A DNA stretch of 64,000 bases from CADEFQ01 sp035433705 (GTDB lineage Bacteria; Pseudomonadota; Gammaproteobacteria; Steroidobacterales; Steroidobacteraceae), in assembly GCA_035433705.1 (NCBI GenBank), contig DAORVK010000008.1, positions 21,349 through 85,348 on the forward strand. The letters run 5' to 3'. The translations under genes and the position numbers were made by a program. Under the pieces are notes generated by a model that worked only from the letters and a program-made list of their open reading frames with translations, was not told the origin of the DNA and did not search any database. Shown here piece by piece: positions 26,703 to 34,723 of the stretch. Positions within the stretch are counted from its first letter, which is position 1. Every line of letters begins with the position of its first letter.

Positions 26703-27886
26703 CGCGGCTCTGGGACAAGGGGGCGCCGCTCGACGCGCGCGTCCTTGCCTATACCGCCGGCGAAGATTACGCGCTCGACGAGCGGCTCGTCCGCTACGAT
26801 GTCGCGGCCTCGATCGCGCACGCCACGATGCTGCATGCGCAGAAGCTCCTTTCCGACGCGGACTGCAAGTCGATCGAAAGCGGCCTCCTCGCCATCGGCG
26901 CCGCACACGCACGTGGCGAGTGGCATGTCGAGCTCGCAGACGAAGACGGCCAGACCGCACTCGAGAAGCGCCTGACCGCGCGCATCGGCGAGGCGGGCGG
27001 TCGCGTGCATCTCGGCCGCTCGCGCAACGATCAGGTGCTTGCAGCGCTGCGCCTCTACCTGCGTGATGCGATCGAGCAGCTGCGCGCGGCCGCGGGCGCG
27101 GTCGCCGACGCGCTCGACACACTCGCAGCGCGCGAAGGCGGGATCCCGCTGCCCGGCTACACCCATATGCAGCAGGCGATGCCGAGCTCGGTGGCCCTTT
27201 GGGCGGGCGGCTTCGCCGCAGAGCTGCGCGACGACGCAGAGGGGCTGCGCCTCGCGCACCGACGCGCCGCGAAGAGCCCGCTCGGCTCCGCCGCGGGCTA
27301 TGGCACACCTGGCCTGCCGCTCGATCGCGATGCGACGCGCGCTGCACTCGGATTCGCAGCCGTGCACGAGCCGGTGACAGCGGTGCAGCTCTCGCGCGGC
27401 AAGGCCGAGGCACAGGTGCTGTTCGAGGTCGCACTCACGATGCAGGACCTCGGCCGGCTCGCCGCCGACCTGCTCCTCTTCTATACGCAGGAGTTCGCGT
27501 TCGTCGAGCTACCCGACGCCTTCACGACCGGCTCCTCGATCATGCCGCAGAAGCGCAATCCGGACGTCTTCGAGCTGGTGCGCGGGCGCACGGCGACTGC
27601 ACACGCGAGCCTCGTCGAGGCACTCGGCATTGTCGCAAAATTGCCGTCGGGCTATCAGCGCGACCTGCAGTTGCTCAAGGCGCCGCTCTTTCGCGGCATC
27701 GACGTCGCGTTGCAGTCCCTCGATATCATGGCGGCGGCTGTCGGTGCCGTGCGTTTCAGGCGCGAGAGCATCTCGCTCGATCCGGCCATACACGCCGCCG
27801 AAGAGGCGAACGCGCTCGTCGTTGCAGAAGGCGTGCCGTTTCGTGAGGCTTATCGCCGCGTGGCCACGCGACTGCGCAAGGAGTAA
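26699..27886 (+). CDS. argH: Argininosuccinate lyase
   Basis: 395 residues, somewhat shorter than E. coli ArgH (457). Fumarase-superfamily signatures are present: HLGRSRNDQVLAALRLYLRD, GYTHMQQAMPSSVALW and TTGSSIMPQKRNPDVFELVR. It splits argininosuccinate into arginine and fumarate, the last step of the pathway. It overlaps argB by four bases and is followed after two bases by a thioesterase gene, so it is near the end of the operon. Confidence 0.93.
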   Translation: MTRLWDKGAPLDARVLAYTAGEDYALDERLVRYDVAASIAHATMLHAQKLLSDADCKSIESGLLAIGAAHARGEWHVELADEDGQTALEKRLTARIGEAGGRVHLGRSRNDQVLAALRLYLRDAIEQLRAAAGAVADALDTLAAREGGIPLPGYTHMQQAMPSSVALWAGGFAAELRDDAEGLRLAHRRAAKSPLGSAAGYGTPGLPLDRDATRAALGFAAVHEPVTAVQLSRGKAEAQVLFEVALTMQDLGRLAADLLLFYTQEFAFVELPDAFTTGSSIMPQKRNPDVFELVRGRTATAHASLVEALGIVAKLPSGYQRDLQLLKAPLFRGIDVALQSLDIMAAAVGAVRFRRESISLDPAIHAAEEANALVVAEGVPFREAYRRVATRLRKE

Positions 27887-27888
27887 GC

Positions 27889-28317
27889 ATGGCAATCTGG
27901 TTCGAGCGCCCCACCCCCGAGTCCCTGAACGCGTTCCGGGTGAACACCCTCGTGGCGCATCTTGGCATCAGCTTCATCGAGGTGGGTGACGATTTCCTGC
28001 GGGCCACGATGCCGGTCGATGCGCGCACGCAGCAGCCATACGGCGTGTTGCACGGTGGCGCTTCGGTGGCGCTTGCGGAAACGATGGGCAGCACTGGCGC
28101 CGTCGCCTGCGTGGACCGGAGTCGATACCAGTGCTTCGGGCAGGAGATCAATGCCAACCACCTGCGTCCCGTATCGAGCGGGCTCGTCACGGGCACCGCA
28201 CGTCCCTTCCACATCGGCGCACGCAGCCAGGTCTGGGGAATTGAAATCCGCGACGACCGGGACCATCTCACCTGCGTCTCGCGCATCACGCTCGCCACCG
28301 TCGAACGCCGCGTATGA
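27889..28317 (+). CDS. Hotdog-fold acyl-CoA thioesterase (YdiI/PaaI-like)
   Basis: 142 residues. The hotdog signature YGVLHGGASVALAETMGSTGA and the following NANHLRPV segment match the YdiI/EntH group, which hydrolyses aromatic or medium-chain acyl-CoA. It begins two bases after the argH stop, so it is probably read from the arginine operon, but no thioesterase step belongs to arginine synthesis. A long palindromic element begins two bases after its stop. The substrate is unknown. Confidence 0.85.
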   Translation: MAIWFERPTPESLNAFRVNTLVAHLGISFIEVGDDFLRATMPVDARTQQPYGVLHGGASVALAETMGSTGAVACVDRSRYQCFGQEINANHLRPVSSGLVTGTARPFHIGARSQVWGIEIRDDRDHLTCVSRITLATVERRV

Positions 28318-28318
28318 T

Positions 28319-28391
28319 TGGTGCCGGGTTTTCGGTTATTCGGCTATTGGCGGCAGCGGCCAATAACCGAATAACCGAAAACCCGGCACCA
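28319..28391. repeat. Long palindromic element, copy 1
   Basis: 33-base arms (28319-28351 and 28359-28391) pair with a single mismatch around a 7-base loop. The outer ends are TGGTGCCGGG and CCCGGCACCA; the inner arm carries CGGTTATTCGG. A near-identical element lies at 60694-60775, so this is a dispersed repeat and not a simple terminator. No target-site duplication or T-run is seen. It may act as a REP-like mRNA stabiliser or be a non-autonomous mobile palindrome. Confidence 0.8.
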
Positions 28392-28408
28392 CGCTTGGAG
28401 GGCTTGCG

Positions 28409-28825
28409 ATGAATGGGACTACCCAGCCGACCGCCGGCCTCGATCCAGGCCTCGTCACCTACACCAACGTCATCTACGGACTGCACGCGCTCTCGGTGCT
28501 GATCGGCATCACGGGTCCCGCGACCGTGGTCGGCAACTTCGTTTTCGGGCTGCCGTCCATCATCGCGGTGATCATGAACTATGCGCGCCAGTCTGAAGCC
28601 CGCGGTACCTGGCTCGAGTCGCATTTCCGCTGGCAGATCCGCACTTTCTGGTTCGCTTTACTGTGGATCGTCGTGGCCGGAGTCATATCCGCGCCTCTTG
28701 TGCTGCTGCTCGGCCTGGGGATTCTGACGTTCTTCCTCGCCGCGCTGATTGTCGCGATCTGGATCGTCTACCGCGTTGCGCGCGGCTGGCTCGCGCTGCG
28801 CGATAAACGGACCATGTACACGTGA
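28409..28825 (+). CDS. DUF4870-type small membrane protein
   Basis: 138 residues with three or four hydrophobic segments. The YTNVIYGLHALSVLIGI start, the Asn/Tyr-rich MNYARQSEARGTWLESHFRWQIRTFW loop and a final helix match DUF4870 and related small inner-membrane proteins of unknown role. The stop overlaps the GTG of the lptM gene (GTGA). Confidence 0.75.
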   Translation: MNGTTQPTAGLDPGLVTYTNVIYGLHALSVLIGITGPATVVGNFVFGLPSIIAVIMNYARQSEARGTWLESHFRWQIRTFWFALLWIVVAGVISAPLVLLLGLGILTFFLAALIVAIWIVYRVARGWLALRDKRTMYT

Positions 28826-29007
28826 GGTGCGCAGCCCTGATCGCAGCGCTGCTGCTGTCCGCCTGCGGACAGAAGGGGCCGCTCTACCTGCCCGAGCCGG
28901 CCGGCAACGTCATCGTGCGACCGACGCAGACGCCACCAGCACCGCCACCGGCGACCGAAGACACGGACAAAGCGAAGGAAAGGAAGCCGGGCGAGCCACT
29001 GCCCTGA
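28822..29007 (+). CDS. lptM: LptM (YifL-type) small lipoprotein
   Basis: 61 residues. A short signal sequence ends in the lipobox LLSAC (Cys15), followed at once by GQKGPLYLPEP, the hallmark of LptM/YifL (CGLKGPLYFP in E. coli). A Pro-rich tail follows. In E. coli, LptM is an outer-membrane lipoprotein that helps the LptD/LptE lipopolysaccharide translocon mature. The GTG start overlaps the upstream stop. In E. coli the gene lies next to dapF, which is absent here. Confidence 0.88.
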   Translation: MRCAALIAALLLSACGQKGPLYLPEPAGNVIVRPTQTPPAPPPATEDTDKAKERKPGEPLP

Positions 29008-29025
29008 TCGGGTACGCGATCGCGG

Positions 29026-29226
29026 TCAGCCGACCGGCTTTCCCCGCAATACGCGCGCGGGTAGAAGGATGATCGACTTGAGGAGCTCGAACACGCCGCC
29101 CACCGCGATACCGAGCAGCCGGAACGGCAGCAGAATCAGCCAGATGATCGGGTAAAGCACGAGCGCCAGCAGCGCGAGCGGCCAGCAGACCACGAGCAGC
29201 AGCAGCCAGAGCAGAAATCCGACCAT
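29026..29226 (-). CDS. Small hydrophobic membrane protein
   Basis: 66 residues, nearly all hydrophobic, with two helices (MVGFLLWLLLLVVCWPLALL and LVLYPIIWLILLPFRLLG) and a short charged tail. It is convergent with lptM and its start lies 38 bases from the MerR-type promoter. It looks like a conserved small inner-membrane protein; no family function is known to me. The start at 29226 is the only ATG that leaves out a non-hydrophobic N-terminus. Confidence 0.6.
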   Translation of the reverse strand: MVGFLLWLLLLVVCWPLALLALVLYPIIWLILLPFRLLGIAVGGVFELLKSIILLPARVLRGKPVG

Positions 29227-29264
29227 GGGTACGCACCTCGACAGGCCCGCACTATAGCGCAGCC

Positions 29265-29296
29265 TTGACTCTGGACCCTGGTCCAGAGTGCATACT
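29265..29296 (+). promoter_or_regulatory. MerR-family promoter and operator
   Basis: TTGACT (-35, 29265-29270) and CATACT (-10, 29291-29296) are separated by 20 bases, the over-long spacer typical of MerR-activated promoters. A perfect dyad, CTCTGGAC (29269-29276) and GTCCAGAG (29281-29288), lies between them. The regulator would untwist this spacer when metal is bound and so switch on itself and the ATPase. Confidence 0.85.
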
Positions 29297-29302
29297 GCGC
29301 CC

Positions 29303-29701
29303 ATGCAGATCGGTGAACTCGCGAAATCGGCCGGTGTGCCGATCGACACGGTGCGCTACTACGAGCGCCACGGCATTCTCCCTGCCCCGCATCGCCGGCC
29401 CTCCGGCTATCGCAGCTATGGCGCGGACGACGTGGCCCGCCTTCGCTTCATCCGCCGCGCCAAGGCGCTCGGCTTCACGCTCGGGGAAATCCACGACCTG
29501 CTCGCGCTCACGACGCGCCGCGGCCGCAACATGGCGGGTGTGAAGCGGGCTGCAACGGAGAAGCTGGCGGCCGTCGAACACAAGCTCTCCGAGCTGACGC
29601 GCGTGCGGGACGGCCTGCGCAAGCTGGTGGCGGCCTGCCCCGGGCACGGCGACCTCGCGCAATGCCCCATCGTGACCGCGCTGTCCGGAGAGGAACCATG
29701 A
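29303..29701 (+). CDS. MerR-family metal-responsive regulator
   Basis: 132 residues. The N-terminal winged helix (MQIGELAKSAGVPIDTVRYYERHGILP) and the RPSGYRSYGADDVARL wing are standard for the family; a dimerisation helix follows, and the C-terminal ACPGHGDLAQCPIV segment carries the metal ligands (Cys, His, Cys). It is transcribed from the dyad-containing promoter just upstream and its stop overlaps the ATPase start (ATGA). Copper or silver control is likely from the neighbour, but zinc, cadmium or lead are not excluded. Confidence 0.88.
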   Translation: MQIGELAKSAGVPIDTVRYYERHGILPAPHRRPSGYRSYGADDVARLRFIRRAKALGFTLGEIHDLLALTTRRGRNMAGVKRAATEKLAAVEHKLSELTRVRDGLRKLVAACPGHGDLAQCPIVTALSGEEP

Positions 29702-32034
29702 GTTGCTGCCAGAATCACGCCATTGATCCCGTATGCGGCATGAAGGTCGACCCCGGCAAGACGCCGCATCACGCCACGCACGGCGGCGCCGACTATCACT
29801 TCTGCGGCGCGCGCTGCCGCGAACGCTTCCTCGCCGACCCGGCGAAATACCTGGCCCCGCGGGCAGACGCAGCGCCCCCGCCGCCTGCGGCACCCGGCAC
29901 GATCTACACCTGTCCGATGCACCCTGAAGTGCGCCAGGCCAGCCCGGGGAACTGCCCGTTCTGCGGCATGGCGCTCGAGCCGGAAATGCCGAGCCTCGAG
30001 GAAGAGGAGAACCCCGAACTGCGCGACTTCACGCGCCGTTTCGGGTGGACGCTGCCGCTCACGGCGAGCGTCTTCGTGCTGGCGATGTTCGGGCACCGCT
30101 TCGACAGCCTCCCGGTCGGCGCACGCACCTGGATCGAGTTCGTGCTCGCGACACCGGTCGTGCTGTGGGCGGGCTGGCCGTTCCTCGTCCGCTGCGTGCA
30201 ATCGTTCGCGAATCGCAGCCCCAACATGTGGACCCTGATCGGCGTCGGCGTTTTCGCCGCCTACGCCTACAGCGCCGTCGCGACCCTCGCGCCTGGTGTC
30301 TTTCCAGCCTCGTTTCACGAGCACGGCCGCGTCGGCGTCTATTTCGAGGCCGCCGCAGTGATCATTTCGCTGACACTGCTCGGCCAGCTGCTCGAGCTGC
30401 GCGCGCGCTCGAAGACCTCGGCTGCGATCCGCGCGCTGCTTGGGCTCGCGCCAAAAACGGCACGGCGCCTGCGTGACGACGGCACGGAAGAGGACATCGA
30501 ACTCTCGCACGTGCACGTGGGCGATCGCCTGCGCGTACGGCCGGGCGAGAAGGTGCCCGTCGATGGCGTCGTCCTCGAGGGACTTTCGCACGTCGATGAA
30601 TCGATGCTCACGGGCGAGCCGGTGCCGGTCAGCAAGGTCGCCGGGGCGACGGTGATCGGTGCAACGCTCAACGGCAACGGCAGTCTCGTGATCCGCGCGG
30701 CCAAGGTCGGCGCGGAGACCGTGCTCGCGCAGATCGTGCAGCTCGTCGTGCAGGCGCAGCGTTCCCGGGCGCCCATGCAGCGCATGGCCGACCGGGTCGC
30801 CCACTGGTTCGTACTGGCGGTGTTCGCGGTCGCGGTCGCGACGTTCTTCGTGTGGGGTTTCACAGGGCCCGCACCCTCGTGGACCTATGCGGTCCTGAAC
30901 GCCGTGTCCGTGCTGATCATCGCCTGTCCCTGCGCGCTCGGGCTCGCCACACCCATGTCAATCATGGTGGCCACCGGGCGCGCTGCGCACGCGGGTGTGC
31001 TGTTCCGCGACGCCGAGGCGATCGAGAACCTGCGTCGCATCGATACGCTGATCGTCGACAAGACGGGAACGCTGACGGAAGGCAAGCCCGCGTTTCGCGC
31101 AGTCCGCTCGGCCGGCGGGGTCACGGAAGACGAATTGCTGCGCCTTGCGGCGAGCCTTGATCAGGCGAGCGAGCACCCACTTGCCGAGGCCATCGTCGCG
31201 GAGGCGCGGCGACGCAGCCTCCCGCTCGACCAACCGGCAGGCTTCGAGTCCTCGACCGGCATCGGTGTGCGCGGCCGTGTGGGTGAGAAGGCCCTCGCGG
31301 TCGGCAACACGGCGCTCATGCAGCAGCTCGGCGTCGACACAGCGCCGCTCGCCGGTGAGGCGGAGGCGTTGCGACGGGACGGTGCGAGCGTGATGTACGT
31401 CGCGGCCGACGGCGCTCTCGCAGGACTGCTCGCCGTTGCGGATCCGATCAAAGCCTCGACCCCGGATGCAATCGGGTCACTGCGCGCCGCCGGCCTTCGC
31501 ATCGTGATGGCGACGGGCGACGGCGTCACGACGGCGAAGGCGGTCGCGCGCCAACTCGGCATCGACGAAGTGCACGGCGAGGTGCGCCCGCAGGACAAGA
31601 TCGCGTTGGTGCAGCAGCTCAGGGCGCAGGGTCATCGGGTCGCCATGGCGGGCGACGGCATCAACGACGCCCCGGCGCTCGCGGGCGCCGATGTCGGCAT
31701 CGCCATGGGTACCGGCACCGACGTCGCCATGTCGAGCGCGCAGGTGACCCTGGTCAAGGGCGACCTGCGCGGCATTGTCCGCGCGCGCGCCATCTCTGGC
31801 GCCGCGGTCGCGAACATGAGGCAGAACCTCGGTTTCGCCTTCCTCTACAACGCACTCGGCGTGCCGATTGCGGCCGGCATCCTCTACCCCGTCACGGGGT
31901 TGCTGCTTTCCCCGATGATCGCCGCGCTCGTGATGAGCCTCTCCTCGGTATCAGTCGTGGGTAACGCGCTGCGGCTGGGCTCAGTTGATCTGGATCAAGG
32001 AACCGGCCGCCCGCCTCACCGACAATCGGGTTGA
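29698..32034 (+). CDS. copA: Copper-type P1B ATPase with N-terminal YHS and metal-binding domains
   Basis: 778 residues. A YHS domain (DPVCGMKVDPG ... YHFCGARCRERF) and a YTCPMHPEV ... CPFCGMALEP metal-binding domain precede the transporter. Core motifs are LTGEPVPVSK (actuator), IIACPCALGLATP (CPC metal site), DKTGTLTEGKP (phosphorylated Asp), SEHPLAEAI and AGDGINDAPALAGADVG. The CPC site with YNALGVPIAAG fits monovalent copper or silver export from the cytoplasm. The classical CxxC heavy-metal domain is absent and is replaced by the YHS and CPMHP modules. The 3' end holds the FNR box of the next gene. Confidence 0.93.
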   Translation: MSCCQNHAIDPVCGMKVDPGKTPHHATHGGADYHFCGARCRERFLADPAKYLAPRADAAPPPPAAPGTIYTCPMHPEVRQASPGNCPFCGMALEPEMPSLEEEENPELRDFTRRFGWTLPLTASVFVLAMFGHRFDSLPVGARTWIEFVLATPVVLWAGWPFLVRCVQSFANRSPNMWTLIGVGVFAAYAYSAVATLAPGVFPASFHEHGRVGVYFEAAAVIISLTLLGQLLELRARSKTSAAIRALLGLAPKTARRLRDDGTEEDIELSHVHVGDRLRVRPGEKVPVDGVVLEGLSHVDESMLTGEPVPVSKVAGATVIGATLNGNGSLVIRAAKVGAETVLAQIVQLVVQAQRSRAPMQRMADRVAHWFVLAVFAVAVATFFVWGFTGPAPSWTYAVLNAVSVLIIACPCALGLATPMSIMVATGRAAHAGVLFRDAEAIENLRRIDTLIVDKTGTLTEGKPAFRAVRSAGGVTEDELLRLAASLDQASEHPLAEAIVAEARRRSLPLDQPAGFESSTGIGVRGRVGEKALAVGNTALMQQLGVDTAPLAGEAEALRRDGASVMYVAADGALAGLLAVADPIKASTPDAIGSLRAAGLRIVMATGDGVTTAKAVARQLGIDEVHGEVRPQDKIALVQQLRAQGHRVAMAGDGINDAPALAGADVGIAMGTGTDVAMSSAQVTLVKGDLRGIVRARAISGAAVANMRQNLGFAFLYNALGVPIAAGILYPVTGLLLSPMIAALVMSLSSVSVVGNALRLGSVDLDQGTGRPPHRQSG
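31985..31998 (+). promoter_or_regulatory. Consensus FNR box upstream of fnr
   Basis: TTGATCTGGATCAA matches TTGAT-N4-ATCAA perfectly. It lies inside the 3' end of copA. Its centre (31991.5) is 41.5 bases from position 32033; a -10-like GACAAT lies at 32021-32026. This is the geometry of a class II FNR-activated promoter, with a leader of about 29 bases that contains GGGGAG before the fnr ATG. Autoregulation is likely. Confidence 0.8.
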
Positions 32035-32061
32035 CATTCCTCAATACCCGGGGAGACGCGC

Positions 32062-32745
32062 ATGTCCCACGAACCCGCTGGTCCCATCGCCTGTCGCTCC
32101 TGCGACCTGCACGAGGTCTGCCGCCTCTGCGGCATGATCGCCATCGGGGAAAGTCGTGGCCTGCAGCGCACCGGTGCCCTGCGCACGCTGCGCCCGGGCA
32201 CCCGTCTCTTTCGCGCCGGCGAGCCCGCCCATTCTCTCTTTGCGGTGCGTCAAGGCATGCTCAAGACCGTCGAGGTCGGTACGGAGGGCGAGGAGCGCAT
32301 CGTCGCCGTCAGCACACCGGGCGACATGCTCGGCTCCGAGGCTTTCGGCACACGTATTTACACCCACGACGTGATCGCGTTGCAGCCGGTCGTCTGCTGC
32401 GAACTGCCGCTGTCACTGCTGAGCGATCAGTACTCGCGCGTGCGCGAGCTGGCGGCGGCACTGATCAACCTGCTGAGCCGGGCCGCGGCGCCGCGGGCTC
32501 CATTGGCGCGCGGCTCAAGTCGTGAAAGAGTCGCGGGGTTCATCGTCGAACTCGCCAGGAGGCTCGAGCGACGCGGGCTCGAAAGCAGGCGGTTCTCCCT
32601 CGGCATGACACGCCAGGAAATCGCGAACCTCCTCGATACGCGCATCGAAACGGTAAGCCGGATGATCCAGAAGATGCGCCGCGCCAGGGAGATCGAGATC
32701 GAGGGCCAGCAGGTGACGCTGCTCTCCCTCGCGCCACCCGGTTGA
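32062..32745 (+). CDS. fnr: FNR-type oxygen-sensing regulator
   Basis: 227 residues of the Crp/Fnr family. The N-terminus has C11-x2-C14-x5-C20, the FNR [4Fe-4S] ligand spacing, with C23 as an extra cysteine and C112/C113 at the place of the fourth ligand. The cNMP-like barrel follows, then the helix-turn-helix MTRQEIANLLDTRIETVSRMIQ. The recognition helix has E196, S199 and R200, the E-xx-SR code that reads TTGAT. It should activate genes when oxygen is absent. Matching boxes lie before this gene and before ubiU, ubiT, fabA and narK. Start and GGGGAG spacing are good. Confidence 0.92.
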   Translation: MSHEPAGPIACRSCDLHEVCRLCGMIAIGESRGLQRTGALRTLRPGTRLFRAGEPAHSLFAVRQGMLKTVEVGTEGEERIVAVSTPGDMLGSEAFGTRIYTHDVIALQPVVCCELPLSLLSDQYSRVRELAAALINLLSRAAAPRAPLARGSSRERVAGFIVELARRLERRGLESRRFSLGMTRQEIANLLDTRIETVSRMIQKMRRAREIEIEGQQVTLLSLAPPG

Positions 32746-32755
32746 CGGTTGTCAA
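32742..32755 (+). promoter_or_regulatory. FNR-like box of ubiU
   Basis: TTGACGGTTGTCAA is a perfect inverted repeat, TTGAC-N4-GTCAA, differing from the FNR consensus by one base in each half. It overlaps the fnr stop codon. Its centre (32748.5) is exactly 41.5 bases from the A of the ubiU ATG (32790); a weak -10 (GACCAT) lies at 32778-32783. This predicts transcription starting on the start codon. Confidence 0.65.
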
Positions 32756-32789
32756 CGCACCCCGGCGCGCATGCGGCGACCATGCGCGG

Positions 32790-33836
32790 ATGAATCTTGA
32801 GCTCGTGTGCCCTGCCGGCACACTGCCGGCGCTGCGCGCCGCTGTCGACCATGGGGCCGATGCGGTCTACATCGGTTTTCGCGGGGCCACCAACGCACGC
32901 AATTTTCCCGGCCTGAATTTCAGCGAGAAGGAAGCCGCTGCGGGCATCGCCTATGCGCACGAGCGCGGGGCCCGCGTTTTCGTCGCGCTCAATGTCTACC
33001 CCTCGCCGGCCACATGGGAGCCCGCGACGGCTGTGATCGACACCGCCGCGCGCCTCGGCGTCGATGCGCTGATCCTTGCCGATCCCGGCCTGATGCGCTA
33101 CGCAGTGGATCGCCATCCGGCGCTGCGCCTGCACCTGAGCGTGCAGGGCTCGGCGACGAACTGGCGCGCGATCGAATTCTACCGGCGCGAGTTCGGCGTA
33201 CGACGCGCGGTGCTGCCGCGGGTACTGTCCGTCACGCAGGTCTCGAGGCTGATCGAACGCACCGAAGCGGAGATCGAAGTCTTCGGCTTTGGCAGCCTCT
33301 GCGTAATGGTCGAGGGCCGCTGCGCGCTCTCCTCCTACGCCACCGGCCACTCGCCGAACACGCAGGGCGTCTGCTCGCCAGCGCATGCGGTGCGATGGGA
33401 GGAAACGCCTGCCGGACGCCAGTCGCGCCTGAACGGCATCCTGATCGACCGCTATGCACCGGGCGAGGCCGCGGGCTACCCGACCCTGTGCAAGGGACGC
33501 TTTCGCGTGAACGACTCGGTATTTCACGCGCTCGAGGAGCCCACGAGTCTCAACGCGCTCGATGTGCTGCCGGCGCTGATGGCGGCGGGCGTCAAGGCCA
33601 TCAAGGTGGAAGGCCGGCAGCGCTCGCCGGCCTACGTCGCGCAAGTCACGGGTCTGCTGCGACGGGCGCTGGATCTGTGTGCGGCTGCCTACCCCGGTCG
33701 CGATGAGGGCCGCGGCGACGATCGTGCCGGTTCGCCCGCGAGCTGGACGCCGCCCGCCGACCTGCTCAGTGCGCTCGATGCGCTGGCCGAAGGGCGCACG
33801 CACACGCTCGGCGCCTATCACCGACCGTGGCAATGA
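32790..33836 (+). CDS. ubiU: UbiU, O2-independent ubiquinone hydroxylation subunit
   Basis: 348 residues of the U32 peptidase-like family. It starts MNLELVCPAGTLPALRAAVD and keeps the LNFSEKEAAAGI and FGFGSLCVMVEGRC blocks of E. coli UbiU (YhbU). The four [4Fe-4S] ligands are C171, C178, C195 and C234, spaced exactly as in UbiU. With UbiV it hydroxylates the ubiquinone ring without oxygen, using prephenate as the oxygen donor in E. coli. It is followed by ubiV with an ATGA overlap and preceded by an FNR-like box. No Shine-Dalgarno is seen; the message is probably leaderless. Confidence 0.93.
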   Translation: MNLELVCPAGTLPALRAAVDHGADAVYIGFRGATNARNFPGLNFSEKEAAAGIAYAHERGARVFVALNVYPSPATWEPATAVIDTAARLGVDALILADPGLMRYAVDRHPALRLHLSVQGSATNWRAIEFYRREFGVRRAVLPRVLSVTQVSRLIERTEAEIEVFGFGSLCVMVEGRCALSSYATGHSPNTQGVCSPAHAVRWEETPAGRQSRLNGILIDRYAPGEAAGYPTLCKGRFRVNDSVFHALEEPTSLNALDVLPALMAAGVKAIKVEGRQRSPAYVAQVTGLLRRALDLCAAAYPGRDEGRGDDRAGSPASWTPPADLLSALDALAEGRTHTLGAYHRPWQ

Positions 33837-34723
33837 GCCCGCGCACGATGAAACTCGCGGTCGGGCCCATTCTCTATCTCTGGGAGCGCAACGTCGCGCT
33901 CGAGTTCTACGCCGCGCTCTGCGACGCACCGGTCGACATCGTCTACCTCGGCGAGGTCGTCTGCAGCAAACGGCGGGTGCTGCAGCGGGAAGACTGGCCG
34001 ATGGTCGCGCAGGCGCTCACGGACGCCGGCAAGGAAGTCGTGTTCTCGACGCTCGCGCTCATCGAGGCTGAATCCGAGCTCGCCACGATGGCTCGCATCA
34101 CCGACAGTGCAGGCGGCTGCGTCGAAGCCAACGACATGGCGGCGGTGCAGTACAGCGCCGGACGCCCGTTCGTCGCCGGTCCGCACCTCAACATCTACAA
34201 CGAAGCAACGCTCGGAATGATGGCGGCGCACGGCGCGCGACGCTGGGTGGCTCCCGTGGAAATACCGCTCACGACGATCGCGACGCTCGGCGCGACACGT
34301 CCGCCGGGGCTCGAGATCGAAGTGTTCGCGTACGGCCGCCTGCCGCTCGCGTTCTCGGCGCGCTGCTTCACGGCGCGCGCACAGAACCGGCCGAAGGACG
34401 AGTGCGGCTTCATCTGTGGCGACTATCCCGATGGCATCACGCTCTATTCGCGCGACGATCAGCCATTCCTGACCTTGAACGGCATCCAGACCCAATCGGC
34501 GGCGGTACAGAATCTCCTGCCTCACATCGACGCACTGCGTTCGGCGGGAGTCGACATCCTGCGCCTCTCGCCGCAGTCGCAGGACTTTCCGGCGGTGATA
34601 CGCGCGTTCCGCGCCGCGCTCGACTCAGCGGACGCGGCTACCAGGCTCCCTGAGCCTTCGCTGCCGGGCGGCTACTGCGACGGCTATGCGCGGGGCGAAG
34701 CAGGGATAGACCATGCAGGGTGA
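33833..34723 (+). CDS. ubiV: UbiV, O2-independent ubiquinone hydroxylation subunit
   Basis: 296 residues of the U32 family, partner of UbiU. Cluster ligands C44 (YLGEVVCSKRR), C178 (SARCFTARAQNRPKDEC), C191 and C195 reproduce the UbiV spacing. The ATG at 33833 overlaps the ubiU stop (ATGA) and is preferred; the ATG at 33848 (MKLAVGPILYLW) would match the E. coli N-terminus more closely. The last 86 bases overlap the 3' end of ubiT on the other strand. The C-terminal GGYCDGYARGEAG matches the end of UbiV, so the overlap is real. Confidence 0.92.
   Translation: MSPRTMKLAVGPILYLWERNVALEFYAALCDAPVDIVYLGEVVCSKRRVLQREDWPMVAQALTDAGKEVVFSTLALIEAESELATMARITDSAGGCVEANDMAAVQYSAGRPFVAGPHLNIYNEATLGMMAAHGARRWVAPVEIPLTTIATLGATRPPGLEIEVFAYGRLPLAFSARCFTARAQNRPKDECGFICGDYPDGITLYSRDDQPFLTLNGIQTQSAAVQNLLPHIDALRSAGVDILRLSPQSQDFPAVIRAFRAALDSADAATRLPEPSLPGGYCDGYARGEAGIDHAG

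Noticed and set aside
28319..28391. A transposon or IS remnant
   Set aside because: No transposase gene, no target-site duplication and only a palindrome are present; described as a dispersed repeat instead.
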